From contig NZ_JAFCLU010000001.1 in NCBI RefSeq assembly GCF_018130385.1, positions 62,001-126,000 of the forward strand: DNA of 64,000 nt. The letters run 5' to 3'. Source of the DNA: Bradyrhizobium sp. AUGA SZCCT0283. GTDB taxonomy: Bacteria; Pseudomonadota; Alphaproteobacteria; Rhizobiales; Xanthobacteraceae. A model generated the notes under the pieces. That model did no database searches. It saw only the letters and a list, made by a program, of their open reading frames with translations, and was not told where the DNA came from. Of this stretch, positions 51,889 through 61,235 are shown in pieces (within the stretch, counting starts at the first letter, position 1; the number at the start of each line of letters is the position of its first letter). The translations under genes and the position numbers were made by a program.

Positions 51889-52791
51889 ATGGAAGCTCCC
51901 TCATGGATTGAGCTGGTCGAACGCAACGTCGCCAGATTTGGCGATCTCGTCGCCGGTATCGACCCATCGCTTTCCGATATTCCCGAATTTTTCGACCATG
52001 ACGGCGCGTGGATCGACCGCTTTGTCAATTTCGTGATCGAAGCGATCGATGGACACATCGGCTTCGTCAAATTCCAGTCGGCCTATTTCGAAGCGTGTGG
52101 ACTGACGGGCCTGACGGCGCTCTCTGCTGGAATCAGGAAAGCAAGGGCGGCAGGCATCGGCGTCATTCTCGACGCTAAGCGAGGAGATATTGGCGCGACC
52201 GCCGCAGCCTATGCCCGTGCCTACCTGACCCCCGCCTCCGCCGGCGGCAGCGGCGACTTTGAAGCCGATTGCCTGACCGTCAATCCCTTGATGGGTCCGG
52301 ATACGCTGGAGCCCTTCGTCGAATGCGCCACCCGCTTCGGCAAGGGCCTGTTCGTGCTTTGCCGAACGTCCAATCCCGGCGCGGGCTGGCTTCAGGACAA
52401 GATGACCGGCAATCGCCTCGTTTCCGACCGCGTCGCCGATCTCATTGCCGCAATGGGAGCCAGCGCGAACAGCGATTTGCGGCTGAATGCCGTGGGCGCC
52501 GTGGTGGGCGCAACAGTGCCGCGCGAAGGCCGACGCCTGCGGCAATTGCTGCCCCGCTCGATCATCCTGGCGCCCGGTCTTGGCGCGCAAGGCGGAGATG
52601 CTGCGGCCATCCACTCCTTGCGCGGCAACACGCCAGGCGACCTGCTGATTCCGGTATCGCGCGGCCTGACGCTGGTGCGGGATCGCTCAATTTCCGCCGA
52701 AGACTATCGACAGCTCATCGTCGGCAGGATCGACGGCTTCAAGGCGGCGGTCGCCTATGACTATCTCGGCAATCGCGCCATCCCGGCCTGA
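51889..52791 (+). CDS. pyrF: Orotidine-5'-phosphate decarboxylase, type 2
   Basis: A 300-residue enzyme catalysing OMP to UMP, the last step of de novo pyrimidine synthesis. The substrate/catalytic motif LDAKRGDIGATAAAYARAYL carries the Asp-Lys-Asp network, and the phosphate-binding region is PGLGAQGGD. The length and the FVLCRTSNPGAGWLQ segment fit the longer group 2 OMP decarboxylases. The upstream gap of 163 bp has no other gene. Start ATG at 51889, with AAGGCAGGAG upstream. Confidence 0.95.
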   Translation: MEAPSWIELVERNVARFGDLVAGIDPSLSDIPEFFDHDGAWIDRFVNFVIEAIDGHIGFVKFQSAYFEACGLTGLTALSAGIRKARAAGIGVILDAKRGDIGATAAAYARAYLTPASAGGSGDFEADCLTVNPLMGPDTLEPFVECATRFGKGLFVLCRTSNPGAGWLQDKMTGNRLVSDRVADLIAAMGASANSDLRLNAVGAVVGATVPREGRRLRQLLPRSIILAPGLGAQGGDAAAIHSLRGNTPGDLLIPVSRGLTLVRDRSISAEDYRQLIVGRIDGFKAAVAYDYLGNRAIPA

Positions 52792-52853
52792 CGTGGAATC
52801 TCCTTCGGCCGGCACAGTCGCGCAGACGCCGCGCAGGCGTCATGGCGCGATCG

Positions 52854-54206
52854 TTAGAACGCCGTCCCCGCCCGCTTTGGCTTGGGATCCTCGCCCTCAG
52901 CTTCGCGCGGCACCGGCGCGATCTTGAGCGCCGTGATGCGGTTGCGCTCACGCCGCAGCACGCGGAAGCGGAAGCCGTGGAAAGTAAAACTCTGGCCGCG
53001 CTCGGGGATCGAGCGCGCTTCGTGAATCACGAGGCCTGCGACGGTCGTTGCCTCCTCGTCCGGCAGATGCCAGTTCATGGCGCGGTTGAGATCGCGGATC
53101 GGCACCGAGCCGTCCACCACCACGGAGCCGTCGGGCTGGGCGCGGACGCCGGCCACCACCACGTCGTGCTCGTCGGAAATATCGCCGACGATCTCCTCCA
53201 GAATGTCTTCCAGCGTCACCATGCCCTCGACCTCGCCATATTCGTCGACGACCAGCGCGAAGTGCGTCTTGCGACGGCGGAACGCCTTGAGCTGTTCGGA
53301 CAAAGGCCGCATCTCCGGCACGAACCAGGGCGGCAGCATGATGGCGGAAACGTTGATGCGCGACATGTCGCCCTCGGAAGCGCGGATCGCGCGCAACAGG
53401 TCCTTGGCGTGCAGCACGCCGATGATGTTTTCCGGTTTGTCGCGCCACAGCGGAATGCGGGTGTATTCGGTCGCCAGCACCTCGCGCACCAGTTCGTCCG
53501 CCGGCAGGTCGGCATTGATCATCATCATAGCGGTACGGTGGACCATGACGTCGGAGACGGCGAGGTCCCCGAAGCGGAAGACATTGTGAATGTATTCGGC
53601 CTCGCCGCTTTCGATCCCGCCGTGCACGGCCGATTCCTCCACCAGCCCTTCGATCTCGGAGTCGGTGAGGATTTCGTGCTGCGAGGATTCCTTCACACCG
53701 AGCAGGCGCAAAATCCCGCGTGACGCGCTGTTGAGCAGCCAGTTCAGCGGCCAGAAAATCAGATAGGACAAATGCAGCGGATAGGCGATCCATTGCGAGA
53801 CCGGCATTGGCTCCCTGATCGCGAGTGTCTTCGGCACCTGCTCGCCGATCACGATATGCAGCGAGGAGAATATCAGGAACCCGGCCAGAAACGACACGAA
53901 GTGCAGCGTGCGTTCCGACAATCCAAGTGGAATCAACAATGGTTCGAGCAGCGCCGAAACGGTCGGTTCGCCGACCCAGCCGAGGCCGAGCGAGGCCATG
54001 GTGATGCCGAGTTGGCAGCATGCGAGATAGGCCTCGATATTGCCCATCATGCTGTGCAGCAGGCGTGCGCCGAAGCGGTCCTGCTCGACCATCGCCCTGA
54101 TGCGGAACCCGCGGCTCTTCACCAGCGCGAACTCGGCGGCCACGTAGAACGCGTTGGCGGCGAGCAGAAGGAACGCAAGCAGCAGATTGAATGCAGTCGA
54201 ACTCAT
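52854..54206 (-). CDS. CNNM/CorC-type hemolysin family protein (DUF21-CBS-CorC_HlyC)
   Basis: A 450-residue membrane protein. An N-terminal DUF21 transmembrane domain (1-195, with VAAEFALVKSRGFRIRAMVE and PKTLAIREP) is followed by a CBS pair (about 215-340, with VSDVMVHRTAMMMINADLPA and IIGVLHAKDLLRAI) and a C-terminal CorC_HlyC domain (EVEGMVTLEDILEEIVGDIS). These proteins are Mg2+/Co2+ efflux or transport-linked in CNNM relatives, and direct hemolysis is unlikely. It follows aroB in a likely transcript, as in other alphaproteobacteria. Confidence 0.92.
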   Translation of the reverse strand: MSSTAFNLLLAFLLLAANAFYVAAEFALVKSRGFRIRAMVEQDRFGARLLHSMMGNIEAYLACCQLGITMASLGLGWVGEPTVSALLEPLLIPLGLSERTLHFVSFLAGFLIFSSLHIVIGEQVPKTLAIREPMPVSQWIAYPLHLSYLIFWPLNWLLNSASRGILRLLGVKESSQHEILTDSEIEGLVEESAVHGGIESGEAEYIHNVFRFGDLAVSDVMVHRTAMMMINADLPADELVREVLATEYTRIPLWRDKPENIIGVLHAKDLLRAIRASEGDMSRINVSAIMLPPWFVPEMRPLSEQLKAFRRRKTHFALVVDEYGEVEGMVTLEDILEEIVGDISDEHDVVVAGVRAQPDGSVVVDGSVPIRDLNRAMNWHLPDEEATTVAGLVIHEARSIPERGQSFTFHGFRFRVLRRERNRITALKIAPVPREAEGEDPKPKRAGTAF

Positions 54207-54276
54207 GTTTGCCTCGCGGCGACGGGCCCAGGCCTGCGCGACGTGTTGCCCACAATGCGACTGGACGATGCCGTTC

Positions 54277-55419
54277 TCATCCCGCGAGCTTTTGTTGCAG
54301 GAAGCTGCGAACCAAAGCGGGCTCGACGTCGTTTGTGACCACCGCGCGGCCGATCGCCTGCAGCAGGATGAACGTCAGCTTGCCGCGCTTGACCTTCTTG
54401 TCCTGCGCCATCAGCGCCATCAGGGCGTCGGCATCCTTAAGCCCCTCCTGCGCAAAGCCTGCGATATCCTGCAAATGGGTGGGCAGGCCCACCGAGGCAA
54501 GGTGGCGTTCGACGCGGGCGGCGTCGGCGTCAGAGACCATGCCGAGCTGCGCGGAAAATTCCGCCGCCAGCACCATGCCGACGGCAACGCCTTCGCCATG
54601 GAACAGGCGATCGGAAAAGCCGGTCGCGGCCTCCAGCGCATGGCCGAAAGTGTGGCCGAGATTGAGCAGCGCGCGCTCGCCGGTTTCGCGCTCGTCGCGG
54701 GAGACGATCGCCGCCTTGGCGCGGCAGGACGTCGCAATCGCGTGCTCGCGCGCCGCGCCGCCGGAGAAGATGTCGGCGTGGTTGGCCTCGAGCCAGGTGA
54801 GAAAGGCTTCGTCGCCGAGCACGCCATATTTGGCGACTTCGGCGTAGCCGGCGCGGAACTGGCGCGGCGACAGCGTGTCGAGCACCGACGTGTCGGCGAT
54901 CACAAGCACCGGCTGATGGAACGCGCCGAGCAGGTTCTTGCCCTGCGGCGAGTTGATGCCGGTCTTGCCGCCGACCGAGGAATCCACCTGGGCCAAAAGC
55001 GAAGTCGGCACCTGCACGAAATCGACGCCGCGGCGCAGGATCGCCGCCGCGAAACCGGCGAGATCGCCGACCACGCCGCCGCCAAGCGCAATCACCAGAT
55101 CGTTGCGCTCGATCTTCGCCGCGATCAACGCCTCGCTGACCTTTTCGAGCCCCGCGTAGGTTTTCGACACCTCGCCTTCCTCGACGATGACGCGTGAGGT
55201 CGGAACTCCGGCTTCCGCCAGCGAACGCTCGGTCTGCTCCAGCCAGTGCTTGGCCACGGTGCGGTCGGTGACGATGGCCGTGCGCACGCCGGGGCGCAAC
55301 GCGGCGACGCGCGCGCCGAGCGACGCCAGCACGCCGCGGCCGATGACGATGTCATAGGCGCGGTCGCCGAGGGCGACGTCGACGGTGATGTCGGCGGAAT
55401 GTTTCAGAGGCGCAGTCAT
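54277..55419 (-). CDS. aroB: 3-dehydroquinate synthase AroB
   Basis: A 380-residue NAD+- and metal-dependent enzyme making 3-dehydroquinate from DAHP, the second step of the shikimate pathway. The NAD/substrate motifs ALGGGVVGDLAGFAAA and PTSLLAQVDSSVGGKTGINS are intact, and the metal-ligand region NLGHTFGHALEA and GEGVAVGM are present. The ATG at 55419 overlaps the aroK stop (ATGA). The longer frame to 55500 runs into aroK and is rejected. aroK is directly upstream and the CNNM gene follows. Confidence 0.96.
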   Translation of the reverse strand: MTAPLKHSADITVDVALGDRAYDIVIGRGVLASLGARVAALRPGVRTAIVTDRTVAKHWLEQTERSLAEAGVPTSRVIVEEGEVSKTYAGLEKVSEALIAAKIERNDLVIALGGGVVGDLAGFAAAILRRGVDFVQVPTSLLAQVDSSVGGKTGINSPQGKNLLGAFHQPVLVIADTSVLDTLSPRQFRAGYAEVAKYGVLGDEAFLTWLEANHADIFSGGAAREHAIATSCRAKAAIVSRDERETGERALLNLGHTFGHALEAATGFSDRLFHGEGVAVGMVLAAEFSAQLGMVSDADAARVERHLASVGLPTHLQDIAGFAQEGLKDADALMALMAQDKKVKRGKLTFILLQAIGRAVVTNDVEPALVRSFLQQKLAG

Positions 55420-56048
55420 GGCGTAACGCTGATCCCGTCGGTTGTCGGCTGGGCAGAAGGCGCGCCGGCGCACAGCCGGGCGCGCAGGGCATCGATACAT
55501 TCTTCCACGATGCGGTCGTGCGGCACGTCGCGCGAGCCGATCGTCAGGTCGGCGGTGCGATAGACCGGCTCGCGCGCTTCGAGCAGACGGCTGACGGTCG
55601 CAACCGGATCCTCGGTCTGCAGCAGCGGCCGGTCGGCGCGGCGCTTGACGCGCTTCATGATGATTTCGACATCCGCCTTGAGCCAGATCGAGACCGCCTT
55701 GTCGCGAATGCGGTTGCGGGTCTCCTCGCGCATGAAGGCGCCGCCGCCGGTGGCAATCACGGCGGGGCCGCTGTCGAGTAGCCGCGCGATCACCCGCGCC
55801 TCGCCGTCGCGGAAATGCGGTTCGCCATGGGTTTCGAAAATGTCCGGGATCGACATCCCGGCCGCCGCCTCGATCTCGATATCGGCATCGAGAAACGGCA
55901 GGCGCAGCCGGGCCGCCAGCCGCCGGCCGATGGTCGACTTGCCGGCGCCCATCATGCCGACCAGCACGACCGAACGCCTCCCCAGAGCCGACGTGATGTC
56001 GGCCTCCGGGGTGGGGCTCGTTTGTGCCGGTACGGCGGTCTCGGACAT
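55416..56048 (-). CDS. aroK: Shikimate kinase AroK
   Basis: A 210-residue kinase forming shikimate 3-phosphate with ATP. Walker A is LVGMMGAGKSTIGRRLAARL, the shikimate site includes DADIEIEAAAG and the lid/substrate motif VIATGGGAFM. The ADRPLL segment is the typical lid. It begins at the ATG at 56048, and its stop overlaps the aroB start, so the two are translationally coupled. A further extension to 56135 does not look coding. Confidence 0.95.
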   Translation of the reverse strand: MSETAVPAQTSPTPEADITSALGRRSVVLVGMMGAGKSTIGRRLAARLRLPFLDADIEIEAAAGMSIPDIFETHGEPHFRDGEARVIARLLDSGPAVIATGGGAFMREETRNRIRDKAVSIWLKADVEIIMKRVKRRADRPLLQTEDPVATVSRLLEAREPVYRTADLTIGSRDVPHDRIVEECIDALRARLCAGAPSAQPTTDGISVTP

Positions 56049-56191
56049 CAAAAACTCTGCGGTTTTGCGGGACTTGCTCCGTGCTGCGACACCTATACTA
56101 CCCCCATTGACGCCCCCGCCAGAGACTCTTGCCACGGGGATGGGAACATGTTGGATGATTTCATTGGTTAATTCGTCGCCCTGAGCCCCCT

Positions 56192-56338
56192 ATGCCCAGT
56201 TTGTTCCGCTTTCTGACGGTCGTCGGCATCATCGCCGGGGTGATCTATGGCGTGGTTTTTTCGCTGGCGAATTTCGTCACCCCAAAGCCCCGGGAAATGA
56301 CGGTCACCATCCCCGCAGACAAGTTCCTCAAGAAATAG
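56192..56338 (+). CDS. Conserved 48-residue membrane protein upstream of xerD
   Basis: The frame starts at the ATG at 56192 (TCGCCCTGAGCCCCCT before it) and encodes MPSLFRFLTVVGIIAGVIYG followed by VVFSLANFVTPKPREMTVTIP, ending KFLKK. It has one transmembrane helix, then a short positively ended tail. It is divergent from aroK and precedes xerD by 55 bp. A small single-pass protein in this position is, as I recall it, widespread in Bradyrhizobium and Rhodopseudomonas. Its function is unknown. Confidence 0.7.
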   Translation: MPSLFRFLTVVGIIAGVIYGVVFSLANFVTPKPREMTVTIPADKFLKK

Positions 56339-56393
56339 CCGCTATCGTCTGATTTGTGAGAGACGAACTCGGGGAGCGGCATCTCGTGACGGG

Positions 56394-57368
56394 ATGCCGG
56401 GGGCAATGCGTTCCAGCAAGACGGCGACAGACGCGAAACTGACCAACCTGTTCCTCGACATGCTCGCGGCGGAACAGGGCGCGGGCGCCAACACGCTCGA
56501 CGCCTATCGCCGCGACCTCACGGATTTTTCCGAATTTCTCGGCCGCAAGGGACAAAGCTTTGCCGGCGCCGGGACCGATGCGCTGCGGGACTACCTCGCC
56601 GACCTCGACACCCGCGGCTTCAAGTCCTCCAGCGTGGCGCGCCGGCTGTCGGCGATGCGGCATTTGTTCCGCTTCCTCCTGAACGAGCGCATCCGCAGCG
56701 ACGATCCGGCGGCGATCCTGTCCGGCCCGAAGCGCGGCCGCGGCTTGCCGAAGGTGCTGTCGATTGCGGATGTCGACCGCATGCTGACACGGGCCAAGGA
56801 ATTGACCGAGGCCGAGAACGCTTCGCCGCAGCAGCGGCTGCGCGCGATGCGGCTGTATTGCCTGCTGGAGGTGCTCTACGCCACAGGCCTACGCGTCTCG
56901 GAGCTGGTGGCGCTACCGCTGTCGGCCTCGCGGCGCGACGCCCGCATGATCGTGGTCCGCGGCAAGGGCAACAAGGAACGGCTGGTTCCGCTCAACGAAG
57001 CGTCGCGGCAGGCGATGGCCGATTATCTCGCCGCGATGGAAGCGCTCAAGCCCGAGAAGAAGAAAAACGCCGTCGCGTCAAAGTGGCTGTTTCCCTCCTT
57101 CGGCGAGAGCGGCCATCTGACGCGGCAGCATTTTGCGCGCGACCTGAAGGAGCTGGCGGCGGCATCGGGCCTAGCGCCGCGGCTGGTCTCCCCGCACGTG
57201 CTGCGCCACGCCTTTGCCAGTCACCTGCTGCATAACGGCGCCGACCTGCGCATCGTGCAGACGCTGCTCGGCCATACCGACATCTCGACCACGCAGATCT
57301 ATACCCATGTGGTCGAGGAACGGCTGAAAAGCCTGGTGCGCGACCTGCATCCGCTGGCGGAGAAGTAG
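56394..57368 (+). CDS. xerD: Tyrosine recombinase XerD
   Basis: A 324-residue site-specific recombinase that resolves chromosome dimers at dif with XerC. The N-terminal core-binding domain includes YRRDLTDFSEFLGRKG, and the catalytic domain carries the Arg of YATGLRVSELVALPL, the Lys of VRGKGNKERLVPL, HVLRHAFASHLL (His-x-x-Arg), His in GHTDIS and the nucleophile Tyr in STTQIYTHV. All catalytic residues are present. Start at 56394, or 56406. It lies between the small ORF and accA, as in related genomes. Confidence 0.93.
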   Translation: MPGAMRSSKTATDAKLTNLFLDMLAAEQGAGANTLDAYRRDLTDFSEFLGRKGQSFAGAGTDALRDYLADLDTRGFKSSSVARRLSAMRHLFRFLLNERIRSDDPAAILSGPKRGRGLPKVLSIADVDRMLTRAKELTEAENASPQQRLRAMRLYCLLEVLYATGLRVSELVALPLSASRRDARMIVVRGKGNKERLVPLNEASRQAMADYLAAMEALKPEKKKNAVASKWLFPSFGESGHLTRQHFARDLKELAAASGLAPRLVSPHVLRHAFASHLLHNGADLRIVQTLLGHTDISTTQIYTHVVEERLKSLVRDLHPLAEK

Positions 57369-57568
57369 ACTTCATCGCACACCACGCCTTGACTTCCGCG
57401 GCTTCTCCCCTGAAACAGCCGTCTCCCGCCCGCGACCTTGTTTGGCGCGCTTTCGGCAAACCGGGTCATCCGGACCGAGATGCACGCTAAATCATTGAAG
57501 ATGCGTGCTTTCCTTAAGCGAATCGAAACCGCTTCGCCTCAAAGCACGTTGTTACCTATATTGGTTTG

Positions 57569-58531
57569 ATGCCGGATCAGATGCGCAGTTATCTCGACTT
57601 TGAAAAACCCGTCGCCGAACTGGAGGCCAAGGTCGATGAACTGCGCGCACTGGCAGCGTCCGGCAGCGACATCGGCGACGAGATCGCGCGCATTGAGGAC
57701 AAGGCGCAGCAGGCGCTGGCCGACCTCTACGCCAATTTGACGCCGTGGCAGAAAACGCTGGTGGCGCGCCATCCACAGCGCCCGCATTTCACCGATTTCG
57801 TCAACGCGCTGATGACGGAATTCACGCCGATGGCCGGCGACCGCAAATTCGCCGAGGACGAGGCGCTGGTGGGCGGCTTCGGCCGATTCCGCGGCGAGGC
57901 GATCTGCGTGGTCGGCCAGGAAAAGGGCGCCTCCACCGACAGCCGCATCAAGCACAATTTCGGCATGGCGCGCCCTGAGGGCTATCGCAAGGCCGTGCGG
58001 CTGATGGAGATGGCCGATCGCTTCGGCATTCCAGTGCTGTCGATCGTCGATTCCGCCGGCGCCTATCCCGGCATCGGCGCCGAGGAGCGCGGCGTGGCGG
58101 AAGCGATCGCACGCTCGACCGACACATGCCTCTCGCTCGGCGTCCCCAATGTCGCGATCATCACCGGCGAAGGCATGTCGGGCGGCGCCATCGCCATTAC
58201 AACCGCCAATCGGGTGCTGATGCTGGAACACGCGATCTACAGCGTGATCTCTCCGGAGGCGGCCTCCTCGATCCTGTGGCGCGACGGCACCAAGGCCCAG
58301 GAAGTCGCCAACGGCATGAAGATCACGGCCCAGGACATGCTGCGCTTCGGCGTGATCGACCAGATCCTGAAAGAACCCTCCGGCGGCGCCCACCGCGATT
58401 CCGCCGCCATGATATCGGCCACGGGCGACGCGATCGCCGAGGCCTTCAATGACCTCCGCAACCTAAACGCGGACGGCATCCGCCGGCTGCGGCGGCAGAA
58501 ATTCCTCGATATCGGCCGCAAGCTCGGCTGA
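57569..58531 (+). CDS. accA: Acetyl-CoA carboxylase carboxyltransferase subunit alpha
   Basis: A 320-residue subunit of acetyl-CoA carboxylase, first step of fatty acid synthesis. The N-terminus MRSYLDFEKPVAELEAKVDE and the carboxyltransferase body (FADRKFAEDEALVGGFGRFR, IVDSAGAYPGIGAEERGVAE, GEGMSGGAIAITTANRVLML) are typical. The ATG at 57569 is chosen over the TTG three bases before and an ATG at 57581. It follows xerD in the same direction about 200 bp away. Confidence 0.96.
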   Translation: MPDQMRSYLDFEKPVAELEAKVDELRALAASGSDIGDEIARIEDKAQQALADLYANLTPWQKTLVARHPQRPHFTDFVNALMTEFTPMAGDRKFAEDEALVGGFGRFRGEAICVVGQEKGASTDSRIKHNFGMARPEGYRKAVRLMEMADRFGIPVLSIVDSAGAYPGIGAEERGVAEAIARSTDTCLSLGVPNVAIITGEGMSGGAIAITTANRVLMLEHAIYSVISPEAASSILWRDGTKAQEVANGMKITAQDMLRFGVIDQILKEPSGGAHRDSAAMISATGDAIAEAFNDLRNLNADGIRRLRRQKFLDIGRKLG

Positions 58532-58547
58532 TAGGCCTTTGTCCTTC

Positions 58548-58562
58548 CCCCTGGATGGGGGT
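58548..58562. terminator. Weak hairpin after accA
   Basis: CCCCC-TGGAT-GGGGG lies 17 bp after the accA stop. It lacks a T-run, so it is a weak terminator candidate only. The rest of the 286-bp gap to the next gene holds two palindromes described separately. Confidence 0.3.
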
Positions 58563-58619
58563 CGGCCGGCCCGGCATCCCATTCGTTACCGCCCGCCTTA
58601 CTGGTGCTTTATTTCGTCA

Positions 58620-58631
58620 AATCACGTGATT
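58620..58631. promoter_or_regulatory. Perfect 12-bp palindrome AATCACGTGATT
   Basis: A fully symmetric 12-bp sequence about 190 bp before the YafK-like gene, followed two bases later by a near-palindrome around CCTAATTAGG (58635-58646). Such a pair could be a regulator-binding site. No binder is known from the sequence. Confidence 0.3.
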
Positions 58632-58817
58632 CGGCCCTAATTAGGCCCAGACCCGGTCTTTAAACTCTATTGACCATGCCTGCCGTGGAAGCGGCCGGCG
58701 CATCGCGTTCGGGTTGCGGCGCGGAAGGTCAAAGGGTACTATTTTATGCATTGGCTTCAGGGCATGTTCGCTGTGATTTGGGGTGCGAAAATGCCCGGTG
58801 GGTGTGGAGCTTAACCT

Positions 58818-60293
58818 TTGATTAACCGTCCGCTGGTTCGCGCGCTCGTCACGTCGGCTGCCCTCGCGGGTGCGGGCGTGCTGATAGCCGGCTGCAACAG
58901 CGACGACATCTCGCTGGCCAACAACGCCAAGGCCAACCAGCCGGTTCCGCCAAAACTGATCGCCGACATGACGGCGAAAGACATGGACCTGCAGTCGCCG
59001 ATCCTGGTTCGCCTGTTCAAACAGGAAGCCGAACTGGAGATCTGGAAGCAGGACCGCTCCGGCCGTTTCGCGCTCCTGAAAACCTATCCGATCTGCCGCT
59101 GGTCCGGCGATCTCGGCCCCAAGGTCCGCGAGGGCGACCGCCAGGCGCCGGAAGGCTTCTATGCGATTTCGCCGGCGCAGATGAACCCGCAGTCGGCCTA
59201 TTATCTCTCGTTCAACACCGGCTATCCGAACGCCTTCGACAAGGCGCTGGGGCGTACCGGCTCGCAGCTGATGGTGCATGGCGACTGCTCATCGCGCGGC
59301 TGCTACGCCATGACCGACGAGCAGATCGCGGAAATCTATTCGCTGGGCCGCGAATCCTTCTTCGGCGGCCAGAAGTCGTTCCAGTTGCAGGCCTACCCGT
59401 TCAAGATGACGCCGGCCAACATGGCCAAGCACCGCAACAATCCGAACATGCCGTTCTGGAAGATGATCAAGGAAGGCAATGATCATTTCGAGGTGACGCG
59501 GCAGGAGCCGAAGGTCGATTTCTGCGACAAGAAATACGTGTTCGATGCGGTCAAGGCGCCGGGTGCTACGCGCGATCCGGTGTTCGACGCCTCGGCCAAA
59601 TGCCCGGCCTACGCGATCTCCGACGAAGTAGCCGACGCGGTGCGCGAGAAGCAGGCCACCGACCTCGCCGAGACCGCGCGGCTGATCGCCAAGGGAACAC
59701 CGGTGGCGCGGATCAACACCGGCATCGACGGCGGCATGCACCGGGTATTCGCGGCGCGCGTACCCGAAGGCAACACCGGTCTTTCGGAGCCCGGAGATGC
59801 CTCGACCCTGTCGCTGATGGCTCGCGCTCCCGGCACCATCCCCTCCCACGTGAATCCGCCGAGAGCTCCGTCCGAAAACCTGCTGATGGGTCCACCGGAA
59901 CAGCCGAAACTGGCCGCAGCGCCGGCGGCCGCCCCTGCCCCTTCCGCAGCACCGACGCGGGTCGCCAATGCAGCGCCGGCAGCTCAGGATGACGGATTCT
60001 TCTCCAGTCTCGCCCGCAAGGTCGGCCTCGGCGGCGCGGCTGACGCTACCGCAAGCACGCCGCCTTCGAAGCCGAAGGTGATCGAGGCCAAGCAAACAGC
60101 GCCCCGTCCCGAGGCGTCGGCGCCGAAGAGCACGCCGCCAAAGCATGACAGCAAACAGGCCGCCGCCCGTCCGCCGCTGAGAGCCTCCGTGTCGGATAAC
60201 CCGGCCCCCGCCGCCAAGGACAATCAGGTCGCCGGCTCCGCGCCGATCGTGCCGCCGAACTCATTCGACAGCCGCTTCGGCGCGATGAAGTAA
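58818..60293 (+). CDS. YafK/DpaA-type L,D-transpeptidase-like lipoprotein
   Basis: A 491-residue lipoprotein with TTG start and GGTGTGGAG upstream. The lipobox is in LIAGCNSDD. The N-terminal half holds a catalytic YkuD-type domain with the motif MVHGDCSSRGCYAMTDEQIA (His, Ser, Cys), which matches the YafK/DpaA branch: E. coli DpaA removes the lipoprotein from peptidoglycan rather than forming crosslinks. The C-terminal 180 residues are Pro/Ala-rich and probably disordered. Its location in the outer membrane or periplasm is inferred from the lipobox. Downstream lies a 480-bp gap. Confidence 0.87.
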   Translation: MINRPLVRALVTSAALAGAGVLIAGCNSDDISLANNAKANQPVPPKLIADMTAKDMDLQSPILVRLFKQEAELEIWKQDRSGRFALLKTYPICRWSGDLGPKVREGDRQAPEGFYAISPAQMNPQSAYYLSFNTGYPNAFDKALGRTGSQLMVHGDCSSRGCYAMTDEQIAEIYSLGRESFFGGQKSFQLQAYPFKMTPANMAKHRNNPNMPFWKMIKEGNDHFEVTRQEPKVDFCDKKYVFDAVKAPGATRDPVFDASAKCPAYAISDEVADAVREKQATDLAETARLIAKGTPVARINTGIDGGMHRVFAARVPEGNTGLSEPGDASTLSLMARAPGTIPSHVNPPRAPSENLLMGPPEQPKLAAAPAAAPAPSAAPTRVANAAPAAQDDGFFSSLARKVGLGGAADATASTPPSKPKVIEAKQTAPRPEASAPKSTPPKHDSKQAAARPPLRASVSDNPAPAAKDNQVAGSAPIVPPNSFDSRFGAMK

Positions 60294-60775
60294 GCAGCGC
60301 GACGCGCTTTACGCAGACTCCAGAACAACAAGAGCCGTCATGTGCCGCGAAAGCGGCATCCGCTATTGGCGACGGTGAATTTACCGCGACAGCGCGGTGT
60401 ACTCGTTCATCTGCTTCCGCGGATGATGACGCCTGATCCGTTACGCGACTCAACGACGCTTCTTCATTGTCCCGCTGCGCTTCGCTGCGCCCCAAACTTT
60501 TGCGTGTGTCATCGGTGCTTGTCTCAGGCTGGCCTGCTGGTACCAGAGTGCTTTACCGCTGAGGCATGATTTCTTCCGCATGGTGTGAAATTAATATAGC
60601 CTGAAGACAGGCCGCCAGCGGGCAGTGCCGAAGGCCCGTCGGAGTATTAGCGGCATCGTGCCCACGGCGAGGCTAAAGTCCTTCATCTCCAGGTTTTGGG
60701 CCGGTTCGTTTTTCATTTGAGCCGGAAGAGAGGCTAACGCCTCATCGATCAAACACGCCCCAACAGGAGGACATC
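60294..60775. other. Gap with unresolved repeat-like sequence
   Basis: No convincing gene is seen. A 75-residue frame at 60342-60569 lacks a ribosome site. Minus-strand 60565-60548 reads GCCTCAGCGGTAAAGCAC, which resembles a tRNA D-arm, but the acceptor, anticodon and T-arm of a tRNA are absent. Confidence 0.3.
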
Positions 60776-61111
60776 ATGCATTTTTGTATGACAGCGCAAT
60801 ACACGCCAAAATCTCTCAACAGCATCCTGGAAAATCCCAAGACCAATCGCTACGAAGCAGCAAAGAAGCTGATTGAAGCTGCCGGTGGCAAATTGATCTC
60901 AATGTATAGCACTGCTGCCGACGGGCCCGGCGTTCTCGTCATCTTCGATGTGCCCGATCCCAACTCGGCACCGGCGATATCCGGCATTGCGGTCGCAGCC
61001 GGCGCCGTCCACAACATAACCCTCACGCGCCTGTGGACGCAGGATGAAATTGCGCAAGTTCGGCAAAAGGCCGCCCAGCTTCGGGGCTCGTACACGCCGC
61101 CCGGTGGTTAA
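60776..61111 (+). CDS. GYD-domain protein
   Basis: A 111-residue protein preceded by AACAGGAGGACATC. The sequence FCMTAQYTPKSLNSILENP begins a GYD domain (often GYD motif replaced by ADGPGVLVIFDVPD), and the C-terminus is ITLTRLWTQDEIAQVRQKAA. GYD proteins are small alpha-beta proteins of unknown function. It is followed by a strong bidirectional hairpin and is convergent with secA. Confidence 0.82.
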   Translation: MHFCMTAQYTPKSLNSILENPKTNRYEAAKKLIEAAGGKLISMYSTAADGPGVLVIFDVPDPNSAPAISGIAVAAGAVHNITLTRLWTQDEIAQVRQKAAQLRGSYTPPGG

Positions 61112-61166
61112 ATGGTCGGCGACGGCTCTGGCCACTGTGCCTGCAGCTGTCGAACACGGTGTTAAA

Positions 61167-61200
61167 ACATTGGCGGCAGGCGATGACCTGCCGCCAATGT
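61167..61200. terminator. Bidirectional terminator between the GYD gene and secA
   Basis: ACATTGGCGGCAGG-CGATGA-CCTGCCGCCAATGT is a perfect 14-bp inverted repeat with a 6-base loop, located between the stop codons of convergent genes, so it can serve both. Confidence 0.8.
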
Positions 61201-61235
61201 CGTGAGGAAGACACGAACGTTATTGAAATCTGTGC

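Noticed and set aside
60548..60565. Possible tRNA gene
   Set aside because: Only a D-arm-like stretch is present. No paired acceptor stem, no GTTCGA T-arm and no anticodon arm could be drawn.
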